From: Limnohabitans sp.
GTDB lineage: Bacteria; Pseudomonadota; Gammaproteobacteria; Burkholderiales; Burkholderiaceae_C
DNA length: 64,000 nucleotides
Direction of reading: 5' to 3'
NCBI RefSeq assembly: GCF_023910625.1
Contig: NZ_JAAVVW010000003.1
Location: 2,294,001-2,358,000 of the forward strand
The position numbers and the translations under genes are program-made. The notes below the pieces were generated by a model. That model searched no databases. It saw only the letters and a list, made by a program, of their open reading frames with translations, and had not been told where the DNA came from. Below, one piece after another: positions 9,481 to 17,079 of the stretch (positions are counted from its first letter, which is position 1; each line of letters starts with the position of its first letter).

Positions 9481-9554
9481 TGTAGGAGCCCACCCTGTGG
9501 GCGATGATGGCTGGCCACAGCGTCAAACAATCGCCCACAGGGGTGGGCTCCTAC
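9481..9554. repeat. REP-like inverted repeat pair
   Basis: Two copies of a roughly 24-base unit face each other across a short spacer: TGTAGGAGCCCACCCTGTGG on the left and its near reverse complement ending GGGTGGGCTCCTACA on the right. The arrangement (GTAGGAGC head, GC-rich palindromic body, paired inverted) is that of REP/BIME extragenic repeats, here between mmsA and lysR. Confidence 0.75.
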
Positions 9555-9658
9555 AAAAAATCAGCGCCTTTATTGCAGCTCTTGCCCATCAAAAGCACTG
9601 AAAGTGCATTGAGTGTAGGCACCTCCGCACCCCCTCACAAGCCCGTAAAGCTGAATTG

Positions 9659-9680
9659 ATTGTTCAAAATAGTGAACAAT
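9659..9680. promoter_or_regulatory. Palindromic operator at the lysR start
   Basis: Perfect inverted repeat ATTGTTCA - 6 bases - TGAACAAT immediately upstream of the lysR ATG at 9687. It contains the T-N11-A pattern of LysR-type binding boxes. The site lies in the mmsA/lysR divergent region and is probably the regulator's own box. Confidence 0.6.
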
Positions 9681-9686
9681 ACTTAT

Positions 9687-9918
9687 ATGGAAGAGCAAAA
9701 AATCAACACCCTTTGGACCCACCTGCACTGGCTGAGCGTGTTGGCGCAGCAAGGCAGCTACACGGCCGCTGCCGCTCGGTTGGGTGTGAGCAAGGCCGCC
9801 ATGAGCCAACGCATCGCCGAGCTGGAGCGTGCCGCCAAAGTCACCCTGGTGCAGCGCACCACCCGCAGCCTGCGCCTGACCGAGGCGGGCCAAAGACTGG
9901 TCGACGAGACCCGCGCAT
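9687..9918 (+). pseudogene. LysR-family regulator, N-terminal fragment (interrupted)
   Basis: Encodes a complete LysR-type DNA-binding head (about 76 aa): THLHWLSVLAQQGSYTAAAA, SKAAMSQRIAELERA and LTEAGQRLV are the winged helix-turn-helix landmarks. The reading frame runs into transposase sequence at about 9918. The missing rest of the gene is found in the same orientation at 15227-15931. The ATG at 9687 is preferred over an in-frame ATG at 9660 that overlaps the palindromic operator. The gene is divergent from mmsA, so the intact regulator probably controlled mmsA. Confidence 0.85.
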
Positions 9919-10961
9919 CAAACGACTGCGCTACTTCATGCAGCGCGACAGCGCGGTGCTGGGCATGGTGCTGCGCATCTTTCTGCGGGGCATTGCACAA
10001 ACGCTGCAAGTCAACAGTCCGGGTGCGGCCAATGCAGACAACGCAGCACTGCACATCGGCGCAATCGCCTTCATCCACCGCTTCGGCTCCAGCCTGAACG
10101 GGCATGTGCACTTCCACGTCTGCGCAGTCGATGGCGTGTTTGAGGAAGTGGCGGGCGAGGGCGGTGCTGCCGCTCAAGCTCAAGCCCGTGCGCAAGCCTG
10201 TGCGCCGGGTGTCATCTTCCACCCGGCCACTGGCGTAGATGCGGATACCGTGGTCCAAGTGCAGGCCAACTTGCACCGACTCATCCTGCGCGCCTTCGTA
10301 GGCCGTGGCTTGCTGGAGAGTTTCGAGGCCCAAGAGATGCTGGCCTACCGGCACAGCGGCTTTTCGGTGGCGCGGCGCAAAGGTCGACGAGATCACCCTC
10401 ACGCCGCTGGAGCTGATTGATCGCATGGCCGCCTTGGTGCCGCCACCGCGCACGCATAGCCACCGGTATTTCGGCGTGCTGGCACCGAACTCACCCTTGA
10501 GGCCTGCTGTCACGGCGCTGGCACAAGATGCAGTGGTACAACCGGCGCAGGTGCAAGCTGAGCCAGCCAGCACAGGGGCGGTCGCGGGCGCAGCGGCACC
10601 TGAGGCAGGCAACCCACTCCTAACCCAGGCCGAGCCGACCCAGCCGGTGCAGCCTAAGCGCCCAGCGCACTACCTGTGGGCGGTGCTGATTGCCCGCATC
10701 TACGAGGTGTTCCCGCTGGTATGCCCCATCTGTGGCGGGCAAATGCGCATCATCGCCTTCATCACCTACAGCGCTGACATCCGGCTAATACTGGAGCACA
10801 TCGGGGTGGAGACAGAGCCACCGCGCATCACTCCGGCACGCGGGCCGCCGCTGTGGGACGGGTGCGATGCGCCCATGGGCGAGGGTGTCGAGGTTGAGCC
10901 AGATTGGGACGAAGCGGCCCAACCGGCGCCGGACTTTGAGGTCGATCAGCGCATCAGTTGA
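9919..10961 (+). pseudogene. IS91-family transposase, C-terminal portion (frameshifted, internally deleted)
   Basis: Starts in mid-protein with KRLRYFMQRD and continues through GSSLNGHVHFHVCAVDGVFEE, a hallmark of IS91/IS801-type HUH (Y2) rolling-circle transposases, then GRGLLES and AYRHSGFSV. At about 10370-10380 the frame changes and some 50 residues that normally follow GFSV are missing; the second frame resumes with GAKVDEITLTPLELIDR, VPPPRTHSHRYFGVLAPNSPLR and a C-terminal CPICGGQMRIIAFI zinc-like motif, ending at 10961. With the N-terminus located at 14917-15226, this gene cannot make functional transposase. Confidence 0.85.
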
Positions 10962-11023
10962 TGAGGGAAGGCAACAGCGGTTTTGTCAACGCTGCGGGGC
11001 AGGGCTGCGCCTGGTGCTGCCCA

Positions 11024-11150
11024 AAAATGCGCAAACCGAAAATCTCGGGCGACAGGCCTTGAACAAGCGCTCAGACAGACCCAGGTTGAAGGCCTGTGAT
11101 GTCCAAAACATGGGTCATAATCGCCCTCATGCGGTTGGATTTCCTATCCG
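11024..11150 (+). repeat. 127-bp direct repeat, copy 1 (probable IS91 oriIS end)
   Basis: Starts AAAATGCGCAAACCGAAAAT and ends TTGGATTTCCTATCCG; about 94% identical (8 differences in 127) to copy 2 at 12270-12396. It lies just downstream of the transposase stop, where IS91/ISCR elements have their replication origin, and the TTTCCTATCC ending resembles the CTTCCTATNCCC core reported for ISCR origins. The remainder of the 10962-11303 gap shows no gene. Confidence 0.65.
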
Positions 11151-11303
11151 CCGGGTTGGCTTGCTTCGAGACCCTTGACCCGCGACCGGTCGGTCTGGTC
11201 TGACCAGCTTTTGCGGGGGTTCGTATCTTGCGGGTTCAATAGCTTTCATGGCAAGATTTCATGGGTTGGCATTATTTTGTCCAAAATTTAGGGGGAGGGT
11301 TTG

Positions 11304-12128
11304 ATGTCTTCTAGTACGAATATGACAGCCTTCGTTACTGGCGGCGGCTCCGGTATCGGAAAGGCTTTATCGTTTGCCTTGTCAGCACGAGGGATAACCG
11401 TGTGTGTATCCGACCTAAACCTGAATGCAGCGCAGGCCGTTGCAGTGGAATGTGGTCCTCGTGCCACCGCTATTGCACTCGACGTGTGTGATGCAGATGC
11501 GGTCAAAGTGGGTATTGAAAATTTTGCTGCTGGCAATGGAAGGCTGGACTACATTTTCAACAATGCTGGAATCGGGATTGCCGGCGAAGCCAACGACATC
11601 CCGCTTGACGCGTGGAGACGTATCGTTGATATCAACTTGTACGGCGTTCTACATGGCGTGCTCGCCGCGTACCCGATCATGTTGAAACAGGGTTATGGAC
11701 ACATCGTCAATACAGCGTCGCTGGCGGGTTTGGGACCGGCGCCACTCTTTGCGCCTTACGCATTGACCAAACATGCAGTTGTCGGGTTGAGTACCAGTTT
11801 ACGCATTGAAGCGGCATCGAAAGGCGTGCGCGTGAGCGTGGTTTGCCCAGCCGCTGTTGAAACCCCGCTACTGGACAGCGATAATCCTGCTGAATTCAAG
11901 ATCGGTTCAGCACCGGATTCTCGACGCTTTTTGACGGCGTTGGCCGGACCACCTTACTCAGTGGAGAAGTGCGTTCAGGAAATCATGGAGGCAGTAGACA
12001 AAAACAAGAGCGTTATCGTGTTGCCAGCTCGGGCACGTATGGCATGGCGCATGGGAAGGTGGTTTCCGGCACTCGTTGAAATGCTCAGTCGTTCCGCGCT
12101 GGCGAATGAAAGAAAAGCAATCAAGTAG
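11304..12128 (+). CDS. SDR family NAD(P)-dependent oxidoreductase (cargo gene)
   Basis: Short-chain dehydrogenase/reductase, 274 aa from ATG 11304, after a strong GGGGGAGGG ribosome site (an in-frame TTG lies just before). Cofactor motif TGGGSGIG is near residues 11-18, NNAG near 88-91, the catalytic Ser in NTASLAG and the Tyr-x3-Lys in YALTK. The C-terminal tail (MAWRMGRWFPALVEMLSR) is amphipathic or hydrophobic, as in some membrane-associated SDRs. Base composition is visibly less GC-rich than neighbouring host genes. It sits between the two 127-bp repeats, so it was probably picked up by the IS91-type element. Substrate unknown. Confidence 0.85.
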   Translation: MSSSTNMTAFVTGGGSGIGKALSFALSARGITVCVSDLNLNAAQAVAVECGPRATAIALDVCDADAVKVGIENFAAGNGRLDYIFNNAGIGIAGEANDIPLDAWRRIVDINLYGVLHGVLAAYPIMLKQGYGHIVNTASLAGLGPAPLFAPYALTKHAVVGLSTSLRIEAASKGVRVSVVCPAAVETPLLDSDNPAEFKIGSAPDSRRFLTALAGPPYSVEKCVQEIMEAVDKNKSVIVLPARARMAWRMGRWFPALVEMLSRSALANERKAIK

Positions 12129-12269
12129 TCGATGAACAGCACTCTCGAGCGATGCGTTCAGGGTGGCTGGAACGCGCAACTCAATGTCGGTGTTCAGCCC
12201 ACTGTTGCCATCCAACTTGGTTGGGTGTATTTCCGCGATGCGCACGTACCCGACAGTTGTCGCCCGCGT

Positions 12270-12396
12270 AAAATGCGCAAACCGAAAATCTCGGGCGACT
12301 GGCCTTGAACAAGCGCTCAGACAGACCCAGGCTGAAGGCCTGTGATGCCCAAAACCTGGGCCATAATTGTCCTCATGTGGTTGGATTTCCTATCCG
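12270..12396 (+). repeat. 127-bp direct repeat, copy 2 (probable IS91 oriIS end)
   Basis: Second copy of the repeat at 11024-11150, same orientation, directly downstream of the SDR gene and upstream of yceI. Differences are mostly C/T changes. No transposase sequence precedes this copy, so it looks like a scar left by one-ended rolling-circle transposition. The 12129-12493 gap holds this repeat and nothing else recognisable. Confidence 0.65.
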
Positions 12397-12493
12397 TCGT
12401 GCCTCGACGTGGCGGGTGTGCGATGAAGTATTCCGGCTAGTTTTTTGCAGTAACTTTTCTCAACATTGTTTCAATCTGATAAGGACGACGAAT

Positions 12494-13081
12494 ATGAAGC
12501 TTTCAACAATTTCTATTGGAACCGCTGCTGCTGTCATGAGCATCTGTGCAAGCTCGGTGGCATCCGCCCAATCGGCAACTTATGTCGTGGAACCAACGCA
12601 TACTTTTGTGACGTGGGCGGCGAAGCATTTTGGGACATCCACCTCGCACGGCCGCTTCGACAAAAAGAGCGGCACCATCACCATCGACCGTAGCGCCAAG
12701 ACCGGCAAAGCCGAAATCACCATCGATATGAAGTCGATGAATACAGGTGTGGCGGCGTTTGACAAACACTTGACGAGCGACGATTTTTTTGCCGCTGAGA
12801 AATTTCCTGAAGCCAAGTTTGTTGGTACCAGCTTCAAGTTTGACGGCGACAAGGTGACGGAAGTCGCTGGTACATTGACGCTGCGCGGCAAAACCAACCC
12901 CGTCACGCTCAAATCGAATGGTTTTGGCTGTTATATCAGCCCATTTGTGAAACGTGAAGTGTGCGGCGGTGATTTTGAAACAACCATCACACGCAGCCAA
13001 TACGACATGAGCTATGGCCTGCCAGGAATCCCTGATGCCATTCGTTTGAATATCCAAGTAGAAGCAATCAAGCAAGACTAA
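12494..13081 (+). CDS. YceI-family periplasmic protein (cargo gene)
   Basis: YceI-like lipocalin-fold protein, 195 aa, with a Sec signal peptide ending near ASSVASA-QS (residue about 26). Family landmarks are YVVEPTHTFVTWAAKHFG, SMNTGVAAFDKHL, DFFAAEKFPEAKF and LTLRGKTNPVTL. Members bind isoprenoid-like lipids in the periplasm; precise roles are unsettled. The ATG at 12494 is preceded by an AAGGA site. It lies in the accessory block after the second 127-bp repeat, and its transcript ends at a strong terminator that is also the insertion site of the group IIC intron. Probably cargo rather than a host gene. Confidence 0.88.
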   Translation: MKLSTISIGTAAAVMSICASSVASAQSATYVVEPTHTFVTWAAKHFGTSTSHGRFDKKSGTITIDRSAKTGKAEITIDMKSMNTGVAAFDKHLTSDDFFAAEKFPEAKFVGTSFKFDGDKVTEVAGTLTLRGKTNPVTLKSNGFGCYISPFVKREVCGGDFETTITRSQYDMSYGLPGIPDAIRLNIQVEAIKQD

Positions 13082-13154
13082 TCATTTGCATCGCCAACTC
13101 AAAATGATTTGCGGGTGACTGGTGGCACACCAGCCATCGTCGCCCGAGTTTTGA

Positions 13155-13192
13155 CAAAGCCCGATCCGGCAACGGTTCGGGCTTTGCGCTTT
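13155..13192 (+). terminator. Intrinsic terminator of yceI
   Basis: Stem CAAAGCCCGA / TCGGGCTTTG with an inner CCG-GCAA-CGG hairpin, followed by CGCTTT. The group IIC intron begins directly after it, at 13193. Confidence 0.85.
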
Positions 13193-14920
13193 GTGCGCCC
13201 AGCATGGGCGCGCACCTGCGGGTGCATGTCCCGCTGCGAGCTGGTCACAGTGAGCAAAGTCAAGCGCAACTGCGTGAGGGCGACCGAGCGTGGGAAGGAA
13301 GCGTGGAGCGTAAATCGCGAGCCGATGAACAAGAACCGCATAGAAGGCGCTGCCAAGCAGGGCGAGTGGGCAAAGAACCGCAAAGCTCTTGTGACCAAGG
13401 CGAGGTGGCGTAGATGCGGCGGTTGTGCGATGAAGGTGTGCGACCCTTACCTGGGGAGATCTCGCCTTGCGTCTGAAAGGGCGACGGCTTTGCCGGAGTG
13501 AGAAGTCAGCACAGGTCGTAGTAGTGCAAGCCCGAAACCTGAATGGGAGGTGCGGCCAGCACGAAGGACCGAACGAGAGTGAGTGAGCGAGGACAAGAAG
13601 ATGTCAAAGGCCATGCGTCAGATGCCGGGGCAACCTGGGCGGGCAAGCGTAGCAAGCGGTGAAGCCGCCAGTGATCTTGCCAGCGGCGAAGCCTGCGGCC
13701 CGCCTCTTGAGCACCCGCGCACAGGGTCGGCAAAGCAGCTGGCAGGCACTGGTGGCCTGCTGGAGGCGGCGCTGACGAGACAGAACCAGCAGGCGGCGTG
13801 GAAGTGGGTCAAGGCCAACAAGGGTGCAGCAGGGGTGGACGGGCTCAGCATTGAGCAAACGGCCCAATTGCTGCGCCAAAGCTGGCCAGACATTCGCCAA
13901 GCGCTGCTGGCAGGACGCTACCGGCCCAGCCCGGTACGCAAGGTGATGATTCCCAAACCGGACGGCAGCCAGCGAGAGCTGGGCATCCCGACGGTGACAG
14001 ATCGACTGATCCAGCAGGCCCTTTTACAGGTGCTGCGACCGCTGATCGACTCCACCTTCAGCGACCACAGCCACGGGTTTAGACCGGGCAGGCGTGCACA
14101 CGATGCGGTCAAGGCCGCACGGGCGTACGTCCAATCGGGCAAACGCGTGGTGGTGGACGTGGACCTGGCCAAGTTCTTTGACCGGGTCAACCACGACATC
14201 CTGATCGACAGGCTCAAAAGGCGCATCGACGACGCTGGAGTCATCCGGCTGATTCGGGCTTACTTGAACGCTGGGATCATGGATGGCGGGGTGGTGGTCG
14301 ATCGCCATCTGGGCACGCCGCAAGGCGGACCGCTCAGCCCGCTGTTGGCCAACGTGCTGCTAGACGAAGTGGGCAAGGCGTTGGAGGCGCGCAGCTACTG
14401 CTTCGCGCGCTACGCCGACGATTGCAACGTTTACGTGGGCAGCAAGCAGGCGGGCGAGAGGGTGATGGGCTACCTCAGGAAGCTGTACACGGGCTTGAAG
14501 CTTCAGATCAACGAAGCCAAGAGTGCCGTAGCCAGCGCCCTTGGGCGCAAGTTCCTGGGGTATGCGTTGTGGATGGCCAAGGGCAAAGAAGTCAAATGTG
14601 CGGTGGCCTACAAGGCACTGGACAACTTCAAGGCTCGCATCCGGCAACTCACGTGCCGCTCGGGCGGGTGCAGCATGGCGCAGGTGGTGGAGAAACTGCG
14701 GCCCTACCTGCTGGGCTGGAAGGCGTACTTCGGGATGGCGCAAACAACCAGGGTCTGGCGCGAGCTGGACGAGTGGCTGCGCCACCGACTGCGGGCCATC
14801 CAGCTCAAGCACTGGAAACGGCCCAGGGCGATCTATCGGGAATTGAAGGCATTGGGAGCGAAGGAGAATGTGGCGCGGCAAGTGGCGGTGAACAGCCGTC
14901 GCTGGTGGCGCAACAGTGAC
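13193..14920 (+). mobile_element. Group IIC intron, 3'-truncated
   Basis: Begins GTGCGCCC immediately after a terminator hairpin, the known target preference of bacterial class C introns. Bases 13193-13600 are the structured 5' RNA domains and hold no other gene. A maturase ORF follows. The expected RT C-terminus and catalytic domains V and VI are absent: at about 14920 the sequence switches to IS91-type transposase. The intron should therefore be unable to splice or move by itself. Confidence 0.8.
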
Positions 14921-14944
14921 CGAGCACTACGAGAGCTGGCTTGA
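13601..14944 (+). pseudogene. Group II intron reverse transcriptase/maturase, C-terminally truncated
   Basis: Intron-encoded RT of 447 codons from ATG 13601 (an in-frame GTG is at 13583). RT blocks are clear: IPKPDGSQRELGIPTVTDRL, HGFRPGRRAHDAV, DVDLAKFFDRVNHD, GTPQGGPLSPLLANVLLDE, the catalytic FARYADD, and a maturase (X) region ending RRWWRNS. The family normally continues about 20-25 residues with a YFD-x2-G-x-P-type ending; here the frame runs out in DRALRELA, which is transposase DNA read out of frame. The catalytic domain is intact, but the intron it serves is broken. Confidence 0.82.
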
Positions 14945-15226
14945 GTTGGCCAGCGCGGGCCAGTTCGACGGGCAGGGCGACCACCACAGCCCCAAATCCT
15001 ATGTGCGCAAAGCCTTCGAGAAATATCTGGAGTGCGGCATCTTTGCGCACGGCTTTGCCCGCGCCCGCTGCGGTGACTGCGGGCACGACTTTCTTGTCGC
15101 CTTCTCCTGCAAGGGCCGGGGCGTCTGCCCATCCTGCAATGCGCGGCTCATGGCAGAGACGGCGGCACACCTCACCGACCACGTCTTCCCCCGCCTGCCG
15201 GTGCGCCAGTGGGTGCTGTCGGTGCC
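14917..15226 (+). pseudogene. IS91-family transposase, N-terminal portion
   Basis: Reads VTEHYESWLELASAGQ, then CGDCGHDFLVAFSCKGRG and CPSCNARLMAETAAHL, the zinc-binding N-terminal domain of IS91-type transposases, and stops at LPVRQWVLSVP where lysR sequence begins. The first ~18 residues of the family are missing at the junction with the intron. It joins in frame to KRLRYFMQRD at 9919, the other end of the accessory block. Confidence 0.82.
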
Positions 15227-15931
15227 TTTGAACAGATCGAGCAAAGCTTTGCCCAGGTGCGTGACTTGGCCGAACAGCCCAGCGGTTTGCTGCGCGTGAC
15301 CGCCCCTGTGGCGCTGGCCCGCCAGCAACTGGTGCCGCTGTTCGCCGCTTTCTTGCAAGACTTTCCGGATGTGCGCATTGAGCTGGACTTGTCCGGCCGC
15401 CTGAGCGCCTTGGCCACGGAAGGCTACCACTTGGCCATCCGCCACACCGCCCGCCCGCCCGACACCCATGTGGCTTGGGCACTGTGCGCCACCGAATCGG
15501 TGCTGGTGGCCACCCGTGCTTACATGGGCCAACATGGTGATCCGCAAAGCCCCGCCGAGCTGCAAGCCCACAACTGCCTGCATTACCCCCGCTCGCAAGA
15601 CACCCCGGCGTGGACTTTCGAGCCGCGCCAGCCTTCAGACGTGGGCGAGCGCATCACCGTGCCCGTGAGTGGCAATTTCGCCGCCAACAACAGCGAAGCC
15701 TTGCGCGAAGCGGCCTTGACCGGCGCAGGCGTTGCCCTCCTGCCCGACTTCAGCGCCCAAGCCGAGTTGCGCAAGGGTCACTTGGTGCGGGTGCTGCCCG
15801 ACTGGAAACCCGTAGGCGCTTTTGCCGAAACCATCTACGCGATCCGACCGTATGCGCCGCATGTGCCCCGGGCAGTGACGACGTTGGTCGCGCATTTGAG
15901 GTCAAGTTTGGAGGGCGGTTTCGGCGTCTGA
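15227..15931 (+). pseudogene. LysR-family regulator, C-terminal fragment
   Basis: About 234 residues of the co-inducer-binding domain of a LysR-type regulator, starting FEQIEQSFAQVRDLAEQPSG and continuing with LLRVTAPVALARQQLVPLF, LAIRHTARPPDTH and GAGVALLPDF. The linker helix runs directly on from the N-terminal fragment at 9687-9918 (LVDETRA + FEQIEQSF), giving a normal protein of about 310 aa once the 5.3 kb block is removed. An in-frame GTG at 15209 could start a headless protein, but it would lack the DNA-binding domain. Confidence 0.85.
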
Positions 15932-15952
15932 ACCTTTCAGTCAAGGCGCAGT

Positions 15953-16588
15953 TCAGCGACCGGCTAGCACCGGAAACAGCTTGTGCAGCCCGTCGGCCAT
16001 CACCTCCACCGCCAGCGCAGCCAAAATCAAACCCATCAGCCGCGTCATGACGTTGATACCGGTTTTGCCCAAAATGCGGGCAATCGGGGTGGCCAGCGAG
16101 AAACACAGCGCGGTGGCCAGGGCGATGACCACGCCGTAGCCCACTAGGGTGGCCAGTTGGGCAAAGTCTTTGGCTTTTTCGGCGTAAATCACCACGGTGG
16201 ACATGGTGGCCGGGCCGGTGAGCAGGGGAATGGTCAGCGGCACCACGGCGATGCTGGCACCGACAGCTGCTTTGGCTTCGGCATCGTGCACCTCGTCGGC
16301 GTTGGCGCGGGCTTCGGCGGGCTGGGCGTTGAGCATCGACAAAGCCGCTGTGAGCAGCAGCATGCCGCCGCCGACCTGAAAGCTGGCCAGCGAGATGCCA
16401 AAAAACTCCAGAATTTGCAGGCCCAGCAAGGCGCTGGCTGCGATCACCACAAAGGCGGAAAAGGACGACACCCAAATCGTTCGCTTGCGCTGTGCCGGGC
16501 TGAAGCCTTGTGTGTAGTGGATGAAAAAAGGAACGATGGCCAAGGGGTTGACGATGGCCAGCAGGGTGATGAGCGGTTTGAAGTCCAT
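15953..16588 (-). CDS. MarC family membrane protein
   Basis: MarC/YchE-type integral membrane protein of 211 aa with about six hydrophobic helices. The N-terminus MDFKPLITLLAIVNPLAIVPFF and the central VVPLTIPLLTGPATMSTVV are family hallmarks. Function is not established; the early link to antibiotic resistance has not held up. The ATG at 16588 is chosen because the longer reading would run into the MaoC gene. It is convergent with the lysR remnant. Confidence 0.88.
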   Translation of the reverse strand: MDFKPLITLLAIVNPLAIVPFFIHYTQGFSPAQRKRTIWVSSFSAFVVIAASALLGLQILEFFGISLASFQVGGGMLLLTAALSMLNAQPAEARANADEVHDAEAKAAVGASIAVVPLTIPLLTGPATMSTVVIYAEKAKDFAQLATLVGYGVVIALATALCFSLATPIARILGKTGINVMTRLMGLILAALAVEVMADGLHKLFPVLAGR

Positions 16589-16617
16589 CGCGCCATTGTG
16601 CCCCTTCGGGCGGCGGT

Positions 16618-17079
16618 TCAGGCCGCTGGGGTGCGGCGTCGGAACATGCTCCAGCCTTCCATGTGCAGCACCTTGTCGCCATGCTGGTTGAACATTTCCC
16701 ACAGGTTGCGCGTCATGCCGACATCGGGGCGCTTGCTCATGGGTTTGGTCTCGAGCACCGTGCTTTGCAGGCGCAGGGTGTCGTTCGGGTAGACCGGTTT
16801 GAGCCATTTGAGACCTTCAATGCCGGGTGAGCCCAGGCTGGAGGTCTCTTGCAAGAAGTTGGTCACCATCAGCCGCATGGCCATGGCGCAGGTGTGCCAG
16901 CCACTGGCTGACAGTGCGCCAAAGACCGAGGCTTTGGCCGCTTCGTCGTCCAGGTGAAAGGGTTGCGGGTCAAACTGGTTGGCAAAAGCGATGATCTCTT
17001 CGCGGGTGGGCGTGATGCTGCCCATGTCGCGCACCTGGCCCACTTGCATGTCTTCCCAGTAATACTTGATCTGCGCCAT
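16618..17079 (-). CDS. MaoC family dehydratase
   Basis: Hot-dog fold MaoC-like (R)-specific enoyl-CoA hydratase, 153 aa. The hydratase motif appears as FANQFDPQPFHLDDEAA (about residues 32-48), containing the Asp and His expected for catalysis. The ATG at 17079 overlaps the stop of the upstream SDR gene by one base (TGATG), so the two are translationally coupled. The pairing with an SDR suggests hydration and dehydrogenation of an acyl or acyl-CoA intermediate; the exact pathway cannot be set. Confidence 0.85.
   Translation of the reverse strand: MAQIKYYWEDMQVGQVRDMGSITPTREEIIAFANQFDPQPFHLDDEAAKASVFGALSASGWHTCAMAMRLMVTNFLQETSSLGSPGIEGLKWLKPVYPNDTLRLQSTVLETKPMSKRPDVGMTRNLWEMFNQHGDKVLHMEGWSMFRRRTPAA

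Larger units (their letters stand above)
9919..15226 (+). mobile_element. 5.3 kb accessory block with circularly permuted IS91-type transposase
   Basis: This block lies inside lysR. In order it carries the C-terminal part of an IS91-family transposase, a 127-bp repeat, an SDR gene, a second copy of the repeat, yceI with its terminator, a truncated group IIC intron, and the N-terminal part of the same transposase. Joining the right end (15226) to the left end (9919) restores the transposase reading S-V-P-K-R-L without losing a base, as if a circle had opened inside its transposase gene and entered lysR. At most one T is duplicated at the target. The lysR halves likewise restore one ordinary regulator. 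Confidence 0.75.

Noticed and set aside
9656..10420. A single plus-strand gene fusing lysR DNA and transposase
   Set aside because: The open frame is chance read-through in another frame; its first 80 residues are lysR read out of frame.
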